DNA of 64,000 bases from an uncultured bacterium (GCA_902774905.1 CACYKF010000004.1:37025-101024), one strand, 5' to 3'. Positions 26,073-34,869 are shown, numbered from the stretch's first letter. Notes: generated from the letters alone by a model not told the origin. Program-made: numbers and translations.

Positions 26073-27751
26073 ATTTTGAATGACTTAATTGTAACAAGTT
26101 TGTACTTTTTACCTTCTTTTAGAGTGTCAAAATCAAATCTTTGCGACATATTTTCGATATCTTTATTTCTTATAATTGTTTTGATTTCAGGGTTTAAAAG
26201 AATTTTTTCATCATCAGAAATAGTTTCCTCATCCGTGTCAACAGTCACATAATTGACCTTATCACCGTAATAATAAAGTACGGAATATTTGCGGCCGCCA
26301 TTTATTACTGCAACTTTAGAATTATTATCCTTACAATATTTTGCAAATTCCATCAAATCATTTTGCCCGAAAGAATAATCCATATTATAAAATAACTTTG
26401 TTCCAAATGCTGATAGTACAAGAATTAACAGAGCATAAGAAATAAACACTCCTTTAAATTTTTCTTTTTTTGCAAGTAATATGCTTGAAATTCCAAATAA
26501 ACCTGTAACCGCTACGCAGAACCATTGTATTATTTTCACATCAGCATATATTTTTTCGGGTAAGAATAATCCCATAAAACACCCGACAATAGAGGCAAGA
26601 ACAAATATTCCGCCCAAAATGTAAACGGTTAAATTAATCTCTTTTTTGTACTTGGCATTGAATATGTAATCTTCCCACGCATAAGCAATAATAAATGATG
26701 TAAAGAAATAAACAGGCAAAATGTAGGTTATAAGTTTTGTACTTGATGATGAAAAAAATAACATCGTAAATAAAAATCCTATAACATTAAACCAAAGAAA
26801 CTTATACTTAATGTCATTGCGAGGGCAAAAGCCCGAAGTAATCCAGCCTTTTATTTTTGTAATTCCGACTGCAAGTGCAGAAAGGACATACGGAAACATT
26901 CCCCATAAAATTGTAAGAAAATAAAAATAGAACGGTTGTTTTCTGTGAATTTCGCTTGATGAAAAGAACCTGTTTATATGATGTTTCATTATATATTCGT
27001 TAAAAAACAACGGATCATGAATGTTAAACATTGCAATATGCCAAGGCAGAACAATTAATAAAAATAATAAAATTCCAACAATAAAATATTGTGGTTTGAA
27101 GATTTTTTTGAATGACTTATTAAAAATAGTGACAAAAAACATTGTCCCGAAAGGAACGACAAATCCGGGAATTCCTTTTGCCATAACGGCTAAACCTGAA
27201 AAAATATAGAAAAGCCACCAAAAATATTTGACATTTTTTTCTTTTACAAATTGAGTCAAGAACCCAAACATTACAGAAAAACCAATACATGTTGTCACAA
27301 CAATATCAAGAATGGCAAATTTTGCAAGCATAACAAATTCCATTGTCGTTGCAAGAATAACGGCACTAATCAAACCATATCTGCGTGAAACAACTTTTTT
27401 GCCGACAAAATACATCAAAAAAGTACACAAACTTCCATATAATGCAACAGGAAATCTTGCACTAAATTCATTTACATGACCAAATAGTGCGAACGACAAA
27501 CATTCACCCCAAAAATAAAGAGGTGGTTTTTCAAAGAAATATTCGCCATTCAAATACAAAGTCATAAAATCTTTTGTATTAAACATATCTCTTGCCATTG
27601 AAACATATCGGGTTTCATCAACATCCATCAGCGCATAATTGCCGATATTAAAGAAAAATACAAAATAACAAAATATTATAAGCCCCAAAATCGTAAAAAC
27701 TTCAGAGTGTTTTTTTACAAAATCCAACACTTTTTCCATAAAATATTCCAT
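26069..27751 (-). CDS. ArnT-like (GT83) membrane glycosyltransferase
   Basis: A 560-residue polytopic protein with about 11-12 helices in its first 440 residues and a periplasmic C-terminal part. DVDETRY at 43-49 in the first loop gives the catalytic acidic pair of PMT/ArnT-type enzymes, and YFFEKPPLYFW after it is typical of the family. It likely moves a sugar from a polyprenyl-phosphate donor to lipid A or another envelope acceptor. A repeat is inserted in frame at about residues 302-313. The start overlaps nothing, but the ATG lies 2 nt past the GT2 stop, so the two form an operon; ATG codon 5 is an alternative. Confidence 0.88.
   Translation of the reverse strand: MEYFMEKVLDFVKKHSEVFTILGLIIFCYFVFFFNIGNYALMDVDETRYVSMARDMFNTKDFMTLYLNGEYFFEKPPLYFWGECLSFALFGHVNEFSARFPVALYGSLCTFLMYFVGKKVVSRRYGLISAVILATTMEFVMLAKFAILDIVVTTCIGFSVMFGFLTQFVKEKNVKYFWWLFYIFSGLAVMAKGIPGFVVPFGTMFFVTIFNKSFKKIFKPQYFIVGILLFLLIVLPWHIAMFNIHDPLFFNEYIMKHHINRFFSSSEIHRKQPFYFYFLTILWGMFPYVLSALAVGITKIKGWITSGFCPRNDIKYKFLWFNVIGFLFTMLFFSSSSTKLITYILPVYFFTSFIIAYAWEDYIFNAKYKKEINLTVYILGGIFVLASIVGCFMGLFLPEKIYADVKIIQWFCVAVTGLFGISSILLAKKEKFKGVFISYALLILVLSAFGTKLFYNMDYSFGQNDLMEFAKYCKDNNSKVAVINGGRKYSVLYYYGDKVNYVTVDTDEETISDDEKILLNPEIKTIIRNKDIENMSQRFDFDTLKEGKKYKLVTIKSFKI
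26813..26847 (-). repeat. In-frame GTCATTGCGAG repeat in the ArnT-like gene
   Basis: On the plus strand GTCATTGCGAG, GGCAAAAGCCC and GAAGTAATCC follow each other. The same start occurs intergenically at 28745. It encodes ITSGFCPRNDI in a cytoplasmic or periplasmic loop between helices. Confidence 0.7.
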
Positions 27752-27753
27752 TC

Positions 27754-28707
27754 TTAAATAAGTTCAATATCTTTGATATAACGAGGTCTTGCTTTGACTT
27801 CTTTATAAAGTTGTCCGACATATTCACCTATTATGCCCAAACAAAACAACTGAATACCGCCAAAAACACTTAACAACACAACAATTGTCGCCCAACCGCT
27901 TGGTGAGTTATGCCAAAAAATCTTTTCTATAACTGTTTCAAGCCCGACACAAAATCCGATTAATGCCATGAAAAATCCTAAAACAGCCACCATTCTTAAC
28001 GGAACAATGCTGTAAGATGTAATCCCGTTTAGCGCCAAAGCCATAAGTGAAGCATAATTAAATTTTGATTCGCCTGCCATTCTTGGTTTTACATCAAAAT
28101 AAACAGATGTTGATTTTAACCCGACTTCATGGAAAAATCCTCTCAAAAACAACAATTTTTCAGGATACATTTCAAGAATATCAAGCGCATGTTTGCTTAT
28201 CAGCCTGTAATCCGAATGATTTGGAGGAATGTGTGCCCCGAGTAAATTCATTGTCTTATAAAACGCAAGTGCAGTATATTTTTTCAAAAACGAATCTGTT
28301 TTTCTGTTGTTTCGTATCCCCAAAACAACATCAAAACCTTTTTGATATTCGTCAATAAATTTTTCTATCGCCCATTCATCTTGCTGCAAATCCGCATCAA
28401 TAGACACCACACAATCGCAACCGATATTTCTTGCACCTTCCAAACCCGCAAGAATTGCTTTTTGATTGCCGTAATTTCTTAAAAATTTCAAACCTTTTAA
28501 AAGTTTATTTTCCCCGTGCAATTTTTCAATTATACTCCAGGTTGAATCCTTTGAACCGTCATCTATCAGATACAAATAACTGTCCTCACGAACTTTGCCC
28601 TTTGATATTAAATCATTTATAACCAAAAATAATTTATTAACAGTATTTTCTATACAAAGTTCCTCGTTATAACACGGAATAATAATTGCTAATTGCGGTT
28701 TTTCCAT
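27754..28707 (-). CDS. GT2 polyprenyl-phosphate sugar transferase (DPM1/ArnC/GtrB-like)
   Basis: A 317-residue GT-A glycosyltransferase: IIPCYNEE start, LIDDGSKDST, SIDADLQQD (DxD metal-binding), then two C-terminal membrane helices (about 230-285). It transfers a sugar from a nucleotide donor to a polyprenyl phosphate at the cytoplasmic face. It feeds the ArnT-like enzyme 2 nt downstream and matches the GtrA protein nearby. GAGGAATT precedes the start. Confidence 0.9.
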   Translation of the reverse strand: MEKPQLAIIIPCYNEELCIENTVNKLFLVINDLISKGKVREDSYLYLIDDGSKDSTWSIIEKLHGENKLLKGLKFLRNYGNQKAILAGLEGARNIGCDCVVSIDADLQQDEWAIEKFIDEYQKGFDVVLGIRNNRKTDSFLKKYTALAFYKTMNLLGAHIPPNHSDYRLISKHALDILEMYPEKLLFLRGFFHEVGLKSTSVYFDVKPRMAGESKFNYASLMALALNGITSYSIVPLRMVAVLGFFMALIGFCVGLETVIEKIFWHNSPSGWATIVVLLSVFGGIQLFCLGIIGEYVGQLYKEVKARPRYIKDIELI

Positions 28708-28744
28708 AATTCCTCGCTTTTTTAATCAATTTTTTTTGGAACAT

Positions 28745-28877
28745 GTCATTGCGAGAAAAATTTTGTCATTCCGTACTTGATACGGAATCTGAAAATTTTT
28801 CGTAGCAATCTCATCATTGCCACTGTGTCCTATAGAATAACGAGATTACTACGCTCGCTTCGCTCGCTCGTAATGAC
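28745..28877. repeat. Compound GTCATTGCGAG dispersed repeat
   Basis: Starts GTCATTGCGAG, contains GTCATTCCGTA-CTTGA-TACGGAAT (an inverted repeat) and ends CTCGTAATGAC. It shows several families nested in one spacer upstream of the ChbG/HpnK-like gene. Confidence 0.65.
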
Positions 28878-28950
28878 AAGTTATTTTGTCATATTTATAC
28901 TTTACTGACCATATTTATATTATAATACTAACAGGATAAAGGCAATAAAA

Positions 28951-29796
28951 ATGACTAAAAAATTTATATTAAACGCGGACGATTTTGGAATGTCACAGGC
29001 TTTTAATCAAGCCGTATTAAAGGGTTATCAGCAGGGTATTTTAACTTCAGCAAGTATTTGTTCAAACGGAGAAGCATTTGAAAGTGCTGTTGGTGAAATT
29101 ATTCCCCAATGCCCAAATTTATCTGTCGGAGTTCACCTTAATATAATTGAAGGAAAATCTCTGACTGATGTACGCATGCTGACAGATGAATACGGGAATT
29201 TTAATAACGGTTACGGCGCACTCATTTTGAAATCATTTAATCAAGAATTTTTACAACAGGTTGAACAGGAATTTAGGGCGCAGATTAAAATGGCAATTTC
29301 AAGAACGAAAATTGATCATATAGATTCACATGTTCATACACATGCAATCCCTAATATTTTTAAAATTGTCGTAAAACTTGCCAAAGAATACAATATTCCT
29401 TATGTCAGAACACAATTTGAGCATTTTTATATGATACCGTCAATAAAAAAACACCTGACACTTGCCTATCCGATTAATTTAATAAAAATAATACTTTTAA
29501 ATACATTTACAATGATAAACAAGCCGTTATTAGAAGAAAATAACCTTAAAACAAATGATTATTTAATCGGAGTTGGTTATACAGGTATGATGAGTGACAG
29601 AACTATTGCATACGGCTTGAAATCTTTGATGAAAAAAGACTGTCTTGCAGAAGCGCTCATTCACCCGTGTGATTATGATGATGGTAAAACAGATCATCAT
29701 ACAACCGAATTTGAACTTACTCAAAACGAAGATTTACGCGCATTTATAAAAGAAATCGGCTTTGAATTATCAAACCATACAGATGCCATTTTGTAA
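28951..29796 (+). CDS. ChbG/HpnK-family carbohydrate deacetylase
   Basis: A 281-residue TIM-barrel hydrolase. Seen: NADDFGMS (Asp10, Asp11 metal ligands), the family motif ILTSASICSNG, HLNIIEGKSLT, and HIDSHVHTHA carrying the metal-binding His pair, plus HPCDYDDGKTDHH near the end. Family members deacetylate N-acetylated sugars, including chito-oligosaccharides and hopanoid head groups. Next to ArnT-like and GT2 genes, a lipid-linked sugar is the more likely substrate (inference). TATAAT at 28921-28926, AAAGG before the ATG. Confidence 0.87.
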   Translation: MTKKFILNADDFGMSQAFNQAVLKGYQQGILTSASICSNGEAFESAVGEIIPQCPNLSVGVHLNIIEGKSLTDVRMLTDEYGNFNNGYGALILKSFNQEFLQQVEQEFRAQIKMAISRTKIDHIDSHVHTHAIPNIFKIVVKLAKEYNIPYVRTQFEHFYMIPSIKKHLTLAYPINLIKIILLNTFTMINKPLLEENNLKTNDYLIGVGYTGMMSDRTIAYGLKSLMKKDCLAEALIHPCDYDDGKTDHHTTEFELTQNEDLRAFIKEIGFELSNHTDAIL

Positions 29797-29798
29797 TC

Positions 29799-29827
29799 TT
29801 GTTTAAATATGAGTTTTGCTATAAAAT
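29799..29827 (+). promoter_or_regulatory. Leaderless promoter of cca
   Basis: TTGTTT (29799-29804), 17-bp spacer, TAAAAT (29822-29827), 6 nt, ATG 29834. Transcription would begin at the start codon. Confidence 0.6.
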
Positions 29828-29833
29828 ACCCCT

Positions 29834-30958
29834 ATGAACCTTAAAGACCAAAATCTTTATTATATAGGCGGTGTAGTGCGAGATGAAATTCTTGGGCTGC
29901 CAAGTTTTGATATTGACCTGACTTATAACGGTGATGCGATTAAGTTTGCAAAAAATTTGCCTAATGCAGAAATTTTGCAGATTAATGAGCCGTTTGGGAC
30001 TGTAAGAATTAAACTTGACGGAAAAGAAATTGATATCGCATCAACAAGAAGTGAATCTTACCCTCAAAAGGGACACCTGCCGATTGTTGATAAAATCGGA
30101 TGCAGCCTGAAAGAAGATGTCCTGCGCAGAGATTTTACAATTAATGCCATGGCGAAATCCACTCTTACGGGAAAAATAATTGATTATACAGGCGGGCTAA
30201 ATGACATTAAAACAAAAACTTTGAGGGTTTTGCACAACAACAGTTTTATTGATGATCCGACAAGAATTTTGCGTATGTTAAAATTTGCCGTTCGTTTCGG
30301 ATTTGAACCTGACGAACATACACAAAAACTGCAAAACGAATATTTGTCAAATATAAATTACGATATGAGTTATCAACGCTTAAAAAAAGAACTTGCGGAA
30401 ACATTTAACCTGAACAAATATGAAGCGTTTAAAAGATTTGTAAATCAGGGAATTTATAAACTTATATCTCCGTTAGAATTTGAACTGCCAAAATATGATT
30501 TTTCACCGCTTATTGAGCAATTTTTACCTGATAATATATGGATTATATATGTCGGACTTTTGCCTGATATTTCAAATCTTCCTCTGACAAAAGAAGAAAA
30601 ACAAATTGTTGATGAGTTCAGAAAACTGAAAAAGTTATGTCCTCCCCTTGAGGGAGGACCGAAATCTTTGATTTCGAGGTGGGGTAACGACTTTGAAATA
30701 TACAAAACATTCAAAAATATTCCGCCTGAATCAGTCGTAATGTACTCAACAATTAACCCGGAAGTTGTTGAAAAATACTTATACAACCTTAAAGACATTG
30801 AAATTTTAATCAACGGTAATGACCTGAAAAACCTCGGCATTGAGCCATCACCAAAATATCAGAAATGTTTTGATTATATTTTGAAGAAAAAAATTTCCAA
30901 TCCAAAATTGTCAAAAGATGATGAAATTAAACTTGCCAAAGAATTTTTTAACTTATAA
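29834..30958 (+). CDS. cca: CCA-adding tRNA nucleotidyltransferase / poly(A) polymerase family
   Basis: Completes tRNA 3' ends, needed because none of the three tRNAs here encodes CCA. Seen: GGVVRDEILG, DIDLTYNGD (catalytic Asp pair), FGTVRIKLDGKEIDIASTR, RRDFTINAMA, then a helical RNA-binding part. A 44-nt repeat (30641-30684) lies in frame within the helical part, residues about 270-284. The 374 residues are near average. The start has no Shine-Dalgarno and follows TAAAAT by 6 nt. The 3' end overlaps upp by 6 bp. Confidence 0.9.
   Translation: MNLKDQNLYYIGGVVRDEILGLPSFDIDLTYNGDAIKFAKNLPNAEILQINEPFGTVRIKLDGKEIDIASTRSESYPQKGHLPIVDKIGCSLKEDVLRRDFTINAMAKSTLTGKIIDYTGGLNDIKTKTLRVLHNNSFIDDPTRILRMLKFAVRFGFEPDEHTQKLQNEYLSNINYDMSYQRLKKELAETFNLNKYEAFKRFVNQGIYKLISPLEFELPKYDFSPLIEQFLPDNIWIIYVGLLPDISNLPLTKEEKQIVDEFRKLKKLCPPLEGGPKSLISRWGNDFEIYKTFKNIPPESVVMYSTINPEVVEKYLYNLKDIEILINGNDLKNLGIEPSPKYQKCFDYILKKKISNPKLSKDDEIKLAKEFFNL
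30641..30684 (+). repeat. In-frame CCTCCCC repeat in cca
   Basis: Two adjacent hairpins, CCTCCC-CTTGA-GGGAGG and GAAATC-TTT-GATTTC, ending GAGGTGGGG. Encodes PPLEGGPKSLISRWG. Related intergenic copy at 23138-23180. Confidence 0.75.
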
Positions 30959-31627
30959 GGTATTAAAAATTCTGTCGCCTGCATCTCCCATACCCGGAAC
31001 GATATAGCCTTTTTCATTCAAATGGTCATCAACTGCTGCAGTAATAATTTCGATATCAGGATAATGACTTTGGATATTTTCAATTCCGACAGGTGCAGCA
31101 ATTATACAAATACATTTTATATGGTCTATCGGAATCCCTTTATTTGCATACAATTCAATAGCACCAAGCAAAGAATTCCCCGTTGCAAGCATCGGATCTG
31201 TAATATAAACATAAAATTTGTCAGGGTTAGGTGCTTCCATAGGAACTTTATTGTAATACCATACAGGTTTTAATGTTTTTTCATCACGATACATTCCCAA
31301 ATGCCTGATTGTAGCCTGAGGAAGAATATCTATCGCTTCGTCAGTAAAAATCAACCCTGCTCTCAAAATCGGAGAAATAATTATTTCAATATCATTATCA
31401 ATAGTTTTTGTGGTAAAAGTTGCTAACGGAGTGGTAATTTCCGTATCCACAAGCGGAAGATTTTTAGCCGCTTCATACAAAAGACATCTTGTAATCTTTC
31501 TTGCAGCAATTCTCATTCCTTGGGCATCGGTATTTTTATCCCGCATGGTGCATAAATTAAGTGATACAACAGGATTATTGATTATCCTCACTTTGTTCAG
31601 ATTGATTTTGTGACTCTGCAGTTTCAT
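30953..31627 (-). CDS. upp: Uracil phosphoribosyltransferase
   Basis: Converts uracil and PRPP into UMP (pyrimidine salvage). Seen: MRDKNTD near residue 28, RAGLIFTDEAIDILPQA, YRDEKTLKPVWYYNK and the PRPP loop DPMLATGNS (one residue off the more usual GGS), then GYIVPGMGDAGDRIF. At 224 residues it has a slightly long N-terminus. Its start lies 53 nt inside the upstream MCE-protein gene, so the two are tightly coupled. Confidence 0.93.
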   Translation of the reverse strand: MKLQSHKINLNKVRIINNPVVSLNLCTMRDKNTDAQGMRIAARKITRCLLYEAAKNLPLVDTEITTPLATFTTKTIDNDIEIIISPILRAGLIFTDEAIDILPQATIRHLGMYRDEKTLKPVWYYNKVPMEAPNPDKFYVYITDPMLATGNSLLGAIELYANKGIPIDHIKCICIIAAPVGIENIQSHYPDIEIITAAVDDHLNEKGYIVPGMGDAGDRIFNTL

Positions 31628-32282
31628 CTTTTACTTCCCTCTTTTGAAAATCTTCTAATTTTTTTCTGAATTTTTGTTCTTCACGAATCATTTGGTCAAG
31701 TTGTTTATTCAATTTTTCTACACTTTGATTCATTTCTGCAGGAGTAACTTCATTATGGCGAGGAATTTTAATTTTAGGAACACTTGAGACCTCTTTTCCT
31801 GCATGCCCAAGATTAACAAAAATTTCATCAATATTTTTGAACATCTTTTTGAATAAACTAATAACTTTGCCCAAACGGGTGGAATCCTTTGACGCAATGA
31901 TATATTCAGAATTTTCATCTTCAGGAGGATAAATTTCAAGTGCCTTTGAACCACCCAAACCTGAGCCCTCAACCGTTGCAATTGCACCTGTCGGTAAGGT
32001 TAAATCCTTTTGCGTAATAATGAATTTTACATAAATATCTGAATAAACATCAGATGATACAAGTTGAATTTTTGTCACATGCCCGATTTGTGTGCCCAAA
32101 AACTTGACGGGCGAACCGACTATCAAACCATCTACATCATTCATAAATATCTGATAACTTTTATACTGAAGTTGTGATTTATAATGATGATATCTGATGC
32201 CAAAAACGCACAACGCAATAATTATAAGCCAAATGGCAAACTCAACCCATGCATAAATTCTAAAAGTATCAGGTTTTCTCAT
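31575..32282 (-). CDS. MCE/MlaD-family lipid-transport protein
   Basis: A 235-residue protein with one N-terminal membrane helix (about 10-27), an MCE domain (about 35-120: GLIVGSPVKFLGTQIGHV, GSGLGGSKALEI), then a coiled-coil-like Lys/Glu/Gln-rich tail (175-235). MCE proteins shuttle phospholipids between inner and outer membranes, so this supports a two-membrane envelope. The matching permease and ATPase genes are not in the window. No Shine-Dalgarno; TATAAT on the minus strand ends 7 nt before the ATG. Confidence 0.9.
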   Translation of the reverse strand: MRKPDTFRIYAWVEFAIWLIIIALCVFGIRYHHYKSQLQYKSYQIFMNDVDGLIVGSPVKFLGTQIGHVTKIQLVSSDVYSDIYVKFIITQKDLTLPTGAIATVEGSGLGGSKALEIYPPEDENSEYIIASKDSTRLGKVISLFKKMFKNIDEIFVNLGHAGKEVSSVPKIKIPRHNEVTPAEMNQSVEKLNKQLDQMIREEQKFRKKLEDFQKREVKDETAESQNQSEQSEDNQ

Positions 32283-32289
32283 ACTTTAT

Positions 32290-32295
32290 ATTATA
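32290..32295 (-). promoter_or_regulatory. Leaderless -10 of the MCE gene
   Basis: TATAAT on the minus strand with 7 nt to the ATG. No Shine-Dalgarno is present. Confidence 0.55.
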
Positions 32296-32315
32296 CACAA
32301 AATAATTTTTTAGGT

Positions 32316-32321
32316 TATTAT
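32316..32321 (+). promoter_or_regulatory. Leaderless -10 of the YkgJ-like gene
   Basis: TATTAT, exactly 6 nt before ATG 32328. It overlaps the divergent MCE promoter region. Confidence 0.5.
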
Positions 32322-32327
32322 GTAAAA

Positions 32328-32717
32328 ATGTTTGACCTTTTAAAATCTATATTTTATGAAATATCATCATACTTTGTGCCTGAAAAGCAGATTTACGAAG
32401 TAACAGGAGAATGTAAAAAATGCGGAAAATGTTGCAACTATATGTATAGCATAGACACTTATACCGAAAAAGAATTTAAAATTATGCAGACGATTTTTCC
32501 AAAATACAAAAGATTTTACATAAAGGGTAGAGATGAAAACGGCAATTTGATTTTTGCCTGCAAACTTGTAACACCGGAAGGACTATGCTCAGACTACAAA
32601 AACCGTTTGCGAATGTGTAAAAAATATCCTGCAAGATTTGTCGCATACAGAGCGCAACTTCACGAAGGCTGCGGATATAAGGTCAATTTTAAAGAATTTA
32701 AAGACTATCTGGACTGA
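32328..32717 (+). CDS. YkgJ-family cysteine-cluster protein
   Basis: A 129-residue protein with the Cys cluster GECKKCGKCCNYM and further Cys in CKLVTPEGLCSDY, LRMCKKYP and EGCGYKV. This family is annotated as zinc- or iron-chelating; the physiological role is unclear. A longer ORF begins at 32184 inside the divergent MCE gene, but the conserved part starts at M 32328, which also follows TATTAT by 6 nt. The 3' end overlaps folC by 20 bp. Confidence 0.8.
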   Translation: MFDLLKSIFYEISSYFVPEKQIYEVTGECKKCGKCCNYMYSIDTYTEKEFKIMQTIFPKYKRFYIKGRDENGNLIFACKLVTPEGLCSDYKNRLRMCKKYPARFVAYRAQLHEGCGYKVNFKEFKDYLD

Positions 32718-34071
32718 TTTTAAACAATTCACACAATTCTGCTATCATATAAAACGAACCGCAAATAATATTCAAATATCCGTCATTAAAATCAAACTGC
32801 GCATCTTTAGTCAATTCTTTGCACTCGACAGGACAGACCGCTTTTAATTCCTCAAAAGTGGCAGAATTTTGATGACTGAAATGATAAAAATAAACCTCTT
32901 GTTCTTCTCTGACACCAAAAGATGAGGCAGGAGTGAGGGTTAAAATCTTCACCATCTTCTCATACTCTTTATTTCTCAGGCATCCGAAAATAAATCTGCG
33001 CTTTGTATTCGGATAATACATATCAAGACTTTCCATCAAACCAGAAATTCCATTGGGGTTATGTGCTCCGTCAATTATTAAATTTTTATCCTTTATATAC
33101 TCAAACCTGCATGGATGTTTAACATTTTGCAGGCCTTTTTGAATTTTATCCTGTTCAATTTGCGGAAAACACCTTTCAATAACCGCAAGTGCAAGCAACA
33201 AATTTTCCTGCTGATAACCCCCTTTGAGCGCCAACATATCCCCTCGCCCCTTTGGGGAGAGGGTCAGGGTGAGGGGCGAAACAATCTCCAATTCTGCACC
33301 AACTTCCATTGCCTTATCATAAAACGCTTCTCTGCCTTCCAAAACTATGCATGGACAATTTTGTTTGATAATTCCTGCTTTTTCAAATGCAATTTCATCT
33401 AAAGTCTTGCCAAGACGCTCTGTGTGGTCATAATCAATGTGAGTGATTACCGAGCACAAATTCTTTTTTATTATATTTGTTGCATCAAACCGACCGCCAA
33501 GACCTGTTTCAAGCACAACAACCTCAACATTGTTATCTGCGAAATACTTAAACATAACAGATGTTAAAATTTCAAATTCCGTCAAGTTGATATTATTTTT
33601 ATTTGCAAGTTCTGATATTTCAAAAACATATTGTGCAAAATTAGAATCTGATATATTTTTACCATTAATTTTTATTCTTTCCGTATATTTAAAAATATGC
33701 GGACTTGAATAAACTCCGACTTTTATCCCCGCTTCATTTAAAATTGAGCCAATAATAGCACAAACAGAGCCTTTGCCGTTTGTGCCCGCAACATGAATAC
33801 AGTTTAACTTATCCTGCGGGTTACCCAAAAGTTCCATTATTTTTTCCATACGCTCTAACCCCAAAGAAATTTTAAATGTCTTTGGTGAAGTCAAAAGTTT
33901 TACTGCATCATTGTATATGGTGTTGGGCTGAAAGCCCAACTTACATTCTTTGTCGTAAGTTGGGGTTTCTACATTGTCGTAAGTTGGGGTTTCTACATTG
34001 TCGTAAGTTGGGGTTTCTACATTGTCGTAAGTTGGGGTTTCTACCCCAACATAATAATGATTTTTATTCAT
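32698..34071 (-). CDS. folC: Dihydrofolate synthase / folylpolyglutamate synthase with repeat-derived N-terminus
   Basis: Adds glutamate to dihydropteroate and folates. Seen: LGLERMEKIMELLGNPQDK, then P-loop HVAGTNGKGS (about 95-104), LTEFEILTSVMFKYFA, ETGLGGRFDATN, and INGKNIS-type loops. Residues 8-50 come from a repeat block: tandem NVETPTYD units and KECKLGFQPN. A second repeat lies at residues 266-277 (LTLTLSPKGRG). The start is ambiguous: ATG 34071 reads through the repeat and overlaps the upstream RAYT stop by 8 nt; homologs begin near residue 50. Confidence 0.93.
   Translation of the reverse strand: MNKNHYYVGVETPTYDNVETPTYDNVETPTYDNVETPTYDKECKLGFQPNTIYNDAVKLLTSPKTFKISLGLERMEKIMELLGNPQDKLNCIHVAGTNGKGSVCAIIGSILNEAGIKVGVYSSPHIFKYTERIKINGKNISDSNFAQYVFEISELANKNNINLTEFEILTSVMFKYFADNNVEVVVLETGLGGRFDATNIIKKNLCSVITHIDYDHTERLGKTLDEIAFEKAGIIKQNCPCIVLEGREAFYDKAMEVGAELEIVSPLTLTLSPKGRGDMLALKGGYQQENLLLALAVIERCFPQIEQDKIQKGLQNVKHPCRFEYIKDKNLIIDGAHNPNGISGLMESLDMYYPNTKRRFIFGCLRNKEYEKMVKILTLTPASSFGVREEQEVYFYHFSHQNSATFEELKAVCPVECKELTKDAQFDFNDGYLNIICGSFYMIAELCELFKISPDSL
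33241..33276 (-). repeat. In-frame CCCTC...GAGGGG repeat in folC
   Basis: Plus strand reads CCCTCGCCCCTTTGGGGAGA, GGGTCAGGGTGAGGGG. The same kind of repeat is in nadB (39503-39536) and, in part, at 38836-38864. It encodes SPLTLTLSPKGRG. Confidence 0.8.
33922..34050 (-). repeat. REPIN block with 24-bp tandem units at the folC N-terminus
   Basis: GTTGGGC-TGAAA-GCCCAAC (33922-33940) at one end and GTTGGGG-TTTCTA-CCCCAAC (to 34050) at the other, with three exact 24-bp units (33952-33975, 33976-33999, 34000-34023) and a 21-bp fourth. The whole block is 129 nt, 43 codons, so the folC frame is kept. Confidence 0.9.
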
Positions 34072-34663
34072 AGTTCATGTCCTTTACATTACTAAAATCG
34101 CACCAATTTTCATCATAAAAACCTGCTTTTACAAACTTGATAAAAGATGAATATTCCCAGTCCTTAATCATTTTGACATATCCATGTTTTACAGGGTTGT
34201 AATGAATATAATCAATATGATTATTTAATTCTTCTTGTGAAGTTATTGTATGTTCATAATATCTTCGTTGAAAAATCCCCTTTTCACCTTTATTTACATA
34301 ACCATAGGTCGGCTTGATAATACTGTTGGGCTGAAAGCCCAACTTACATTCTTTGCCGTAAGTTGGGGTTTCTATATTGCCGTAAGTTGGGGTTTCTACC
34401 CCAACATTATAATTTCTTGAAAAATAATATTTAATTGAAGTTATAATTCTTGGATAATCATCTATATTTTTCGGATTTAAGATGACATGAATATGATCGG
34501 GTAAAACACAAACAGAAATTGTTTCAAAAGAAAAATAATTTTTTGCATTTTCAAACGCTTGTCTTAACAAATTTATATTATTTATAAATATATTTCTTCT
34601 CTGATAAGATAAAATTATTATATGAACAAAAGAATTTTGAATAAACACTCTGCGATAATTCAT
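34064..34663 (-). CDS. REP-associated tyrosine transposase (Y1 / RAYT family)
   Basis: A 199-residue single-strand-DNA transposase. Seen: HUH motif as HIH at 57-59 (VLPDHIHVIL), the tyrosine region QRRYYEHTI at 132-140, and HYNPVKHGYV at 154-163, which is typical of the RAYT group. Such proteins move or fix REP palindromes. Here the matching palindromes lie at both ends and inside the gene: residues 87-113 come from a REPIN copy (34324-34405) placed in the loop between HUH and Tyr motifs. Activity after the insertion is unproven. TATGAT lies 6 nt before the ATG; no Shine-Dalgarno. Confidence 0.88.
   Translation of the reverse strand: MNYRRVFIQNSFVHIIILSYQRRNIFINNINLLRQAFENAKNYFSFETISVCVLPDHIHVILNPKNIDDYPRIITSIKYYFSRNYNVGVETPTYGNIETPTYGKECKLGFQPNSIIKPTYGYVNKGEKGIFQRRYYEHTITSQEELNNHIDYIHYNPVKHGYVKMIKDWEYSSFIKFVKAGFYDENWCDFSNVKDMNYE
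34324..34405 (-). repeat. REPIN copy inside the RAYT gene
   Basis: GTTGGGC-TGAAA-GCCCAAC (34324-34342), spacer with TTAC...GTAA, two copies of the GTAAGTTGGGGTTTCTA unit, then the closing CCCCAAC (to 34405). Encodes VGVETPTYGNIETPTYGKE and CKLGFQPN. Confidence 0.9.
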
Positions 34664-34669
34664 AGATTT

Positions 34670-34675
34670 ATCATA
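34670..34675 (-). promoter_or_regulatory. Leaderless -10 of the RAYT gene
   Basis: TATGAT on the minus strand, 6 nt before the ATG at 34663. Confidence 0.5.
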
Positions 34676-34682
34676 GCATAAA

Positions 34683-34766
34683 GTTGCAGGTTGGGCTGAA
34701 AGCCCAACTTACAATTTTTATAACCTTCTTGTAAGTTGTAGGTTGGGCATACTTGCCCAACACAAT
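34683..34766. repeat. REPIN copy upstream of the RAYT gene
   Basis: GTTGCAGGTTGGGC-TGAAA-GCCCAAC then TTAC, an 18-nt spacer, and GTAAGTTGTAGG followed by TTGGGCATACTTGCCCAAC. The second hairpin is a longer variant, also seen alone at 35071-35102. Confidence 0.8.
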
Positions 34767-34869
34767 AACTTATATTTTTAATCATAGCATAAAATATATT
34801 GTCCAAATCCAAAATAATAGGCAATTTTTTATAATAAAAATACTTTATATAATTATAAAGGGGAAATAA

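Noticed and set aside
32184-32327. N-terminal extension of the YkgJ-like protein
   Set aside because: It overlaps the divergent MCE gene and its promoter; the Cys-cluster family starts near MFDLLKS at 32328.
33952-34044. CRISPR-like array (24-bp direct repeats)
   Set aside because: Units are directly tandem with no spacers, are part of a REPIN block and are read as codons of folC.
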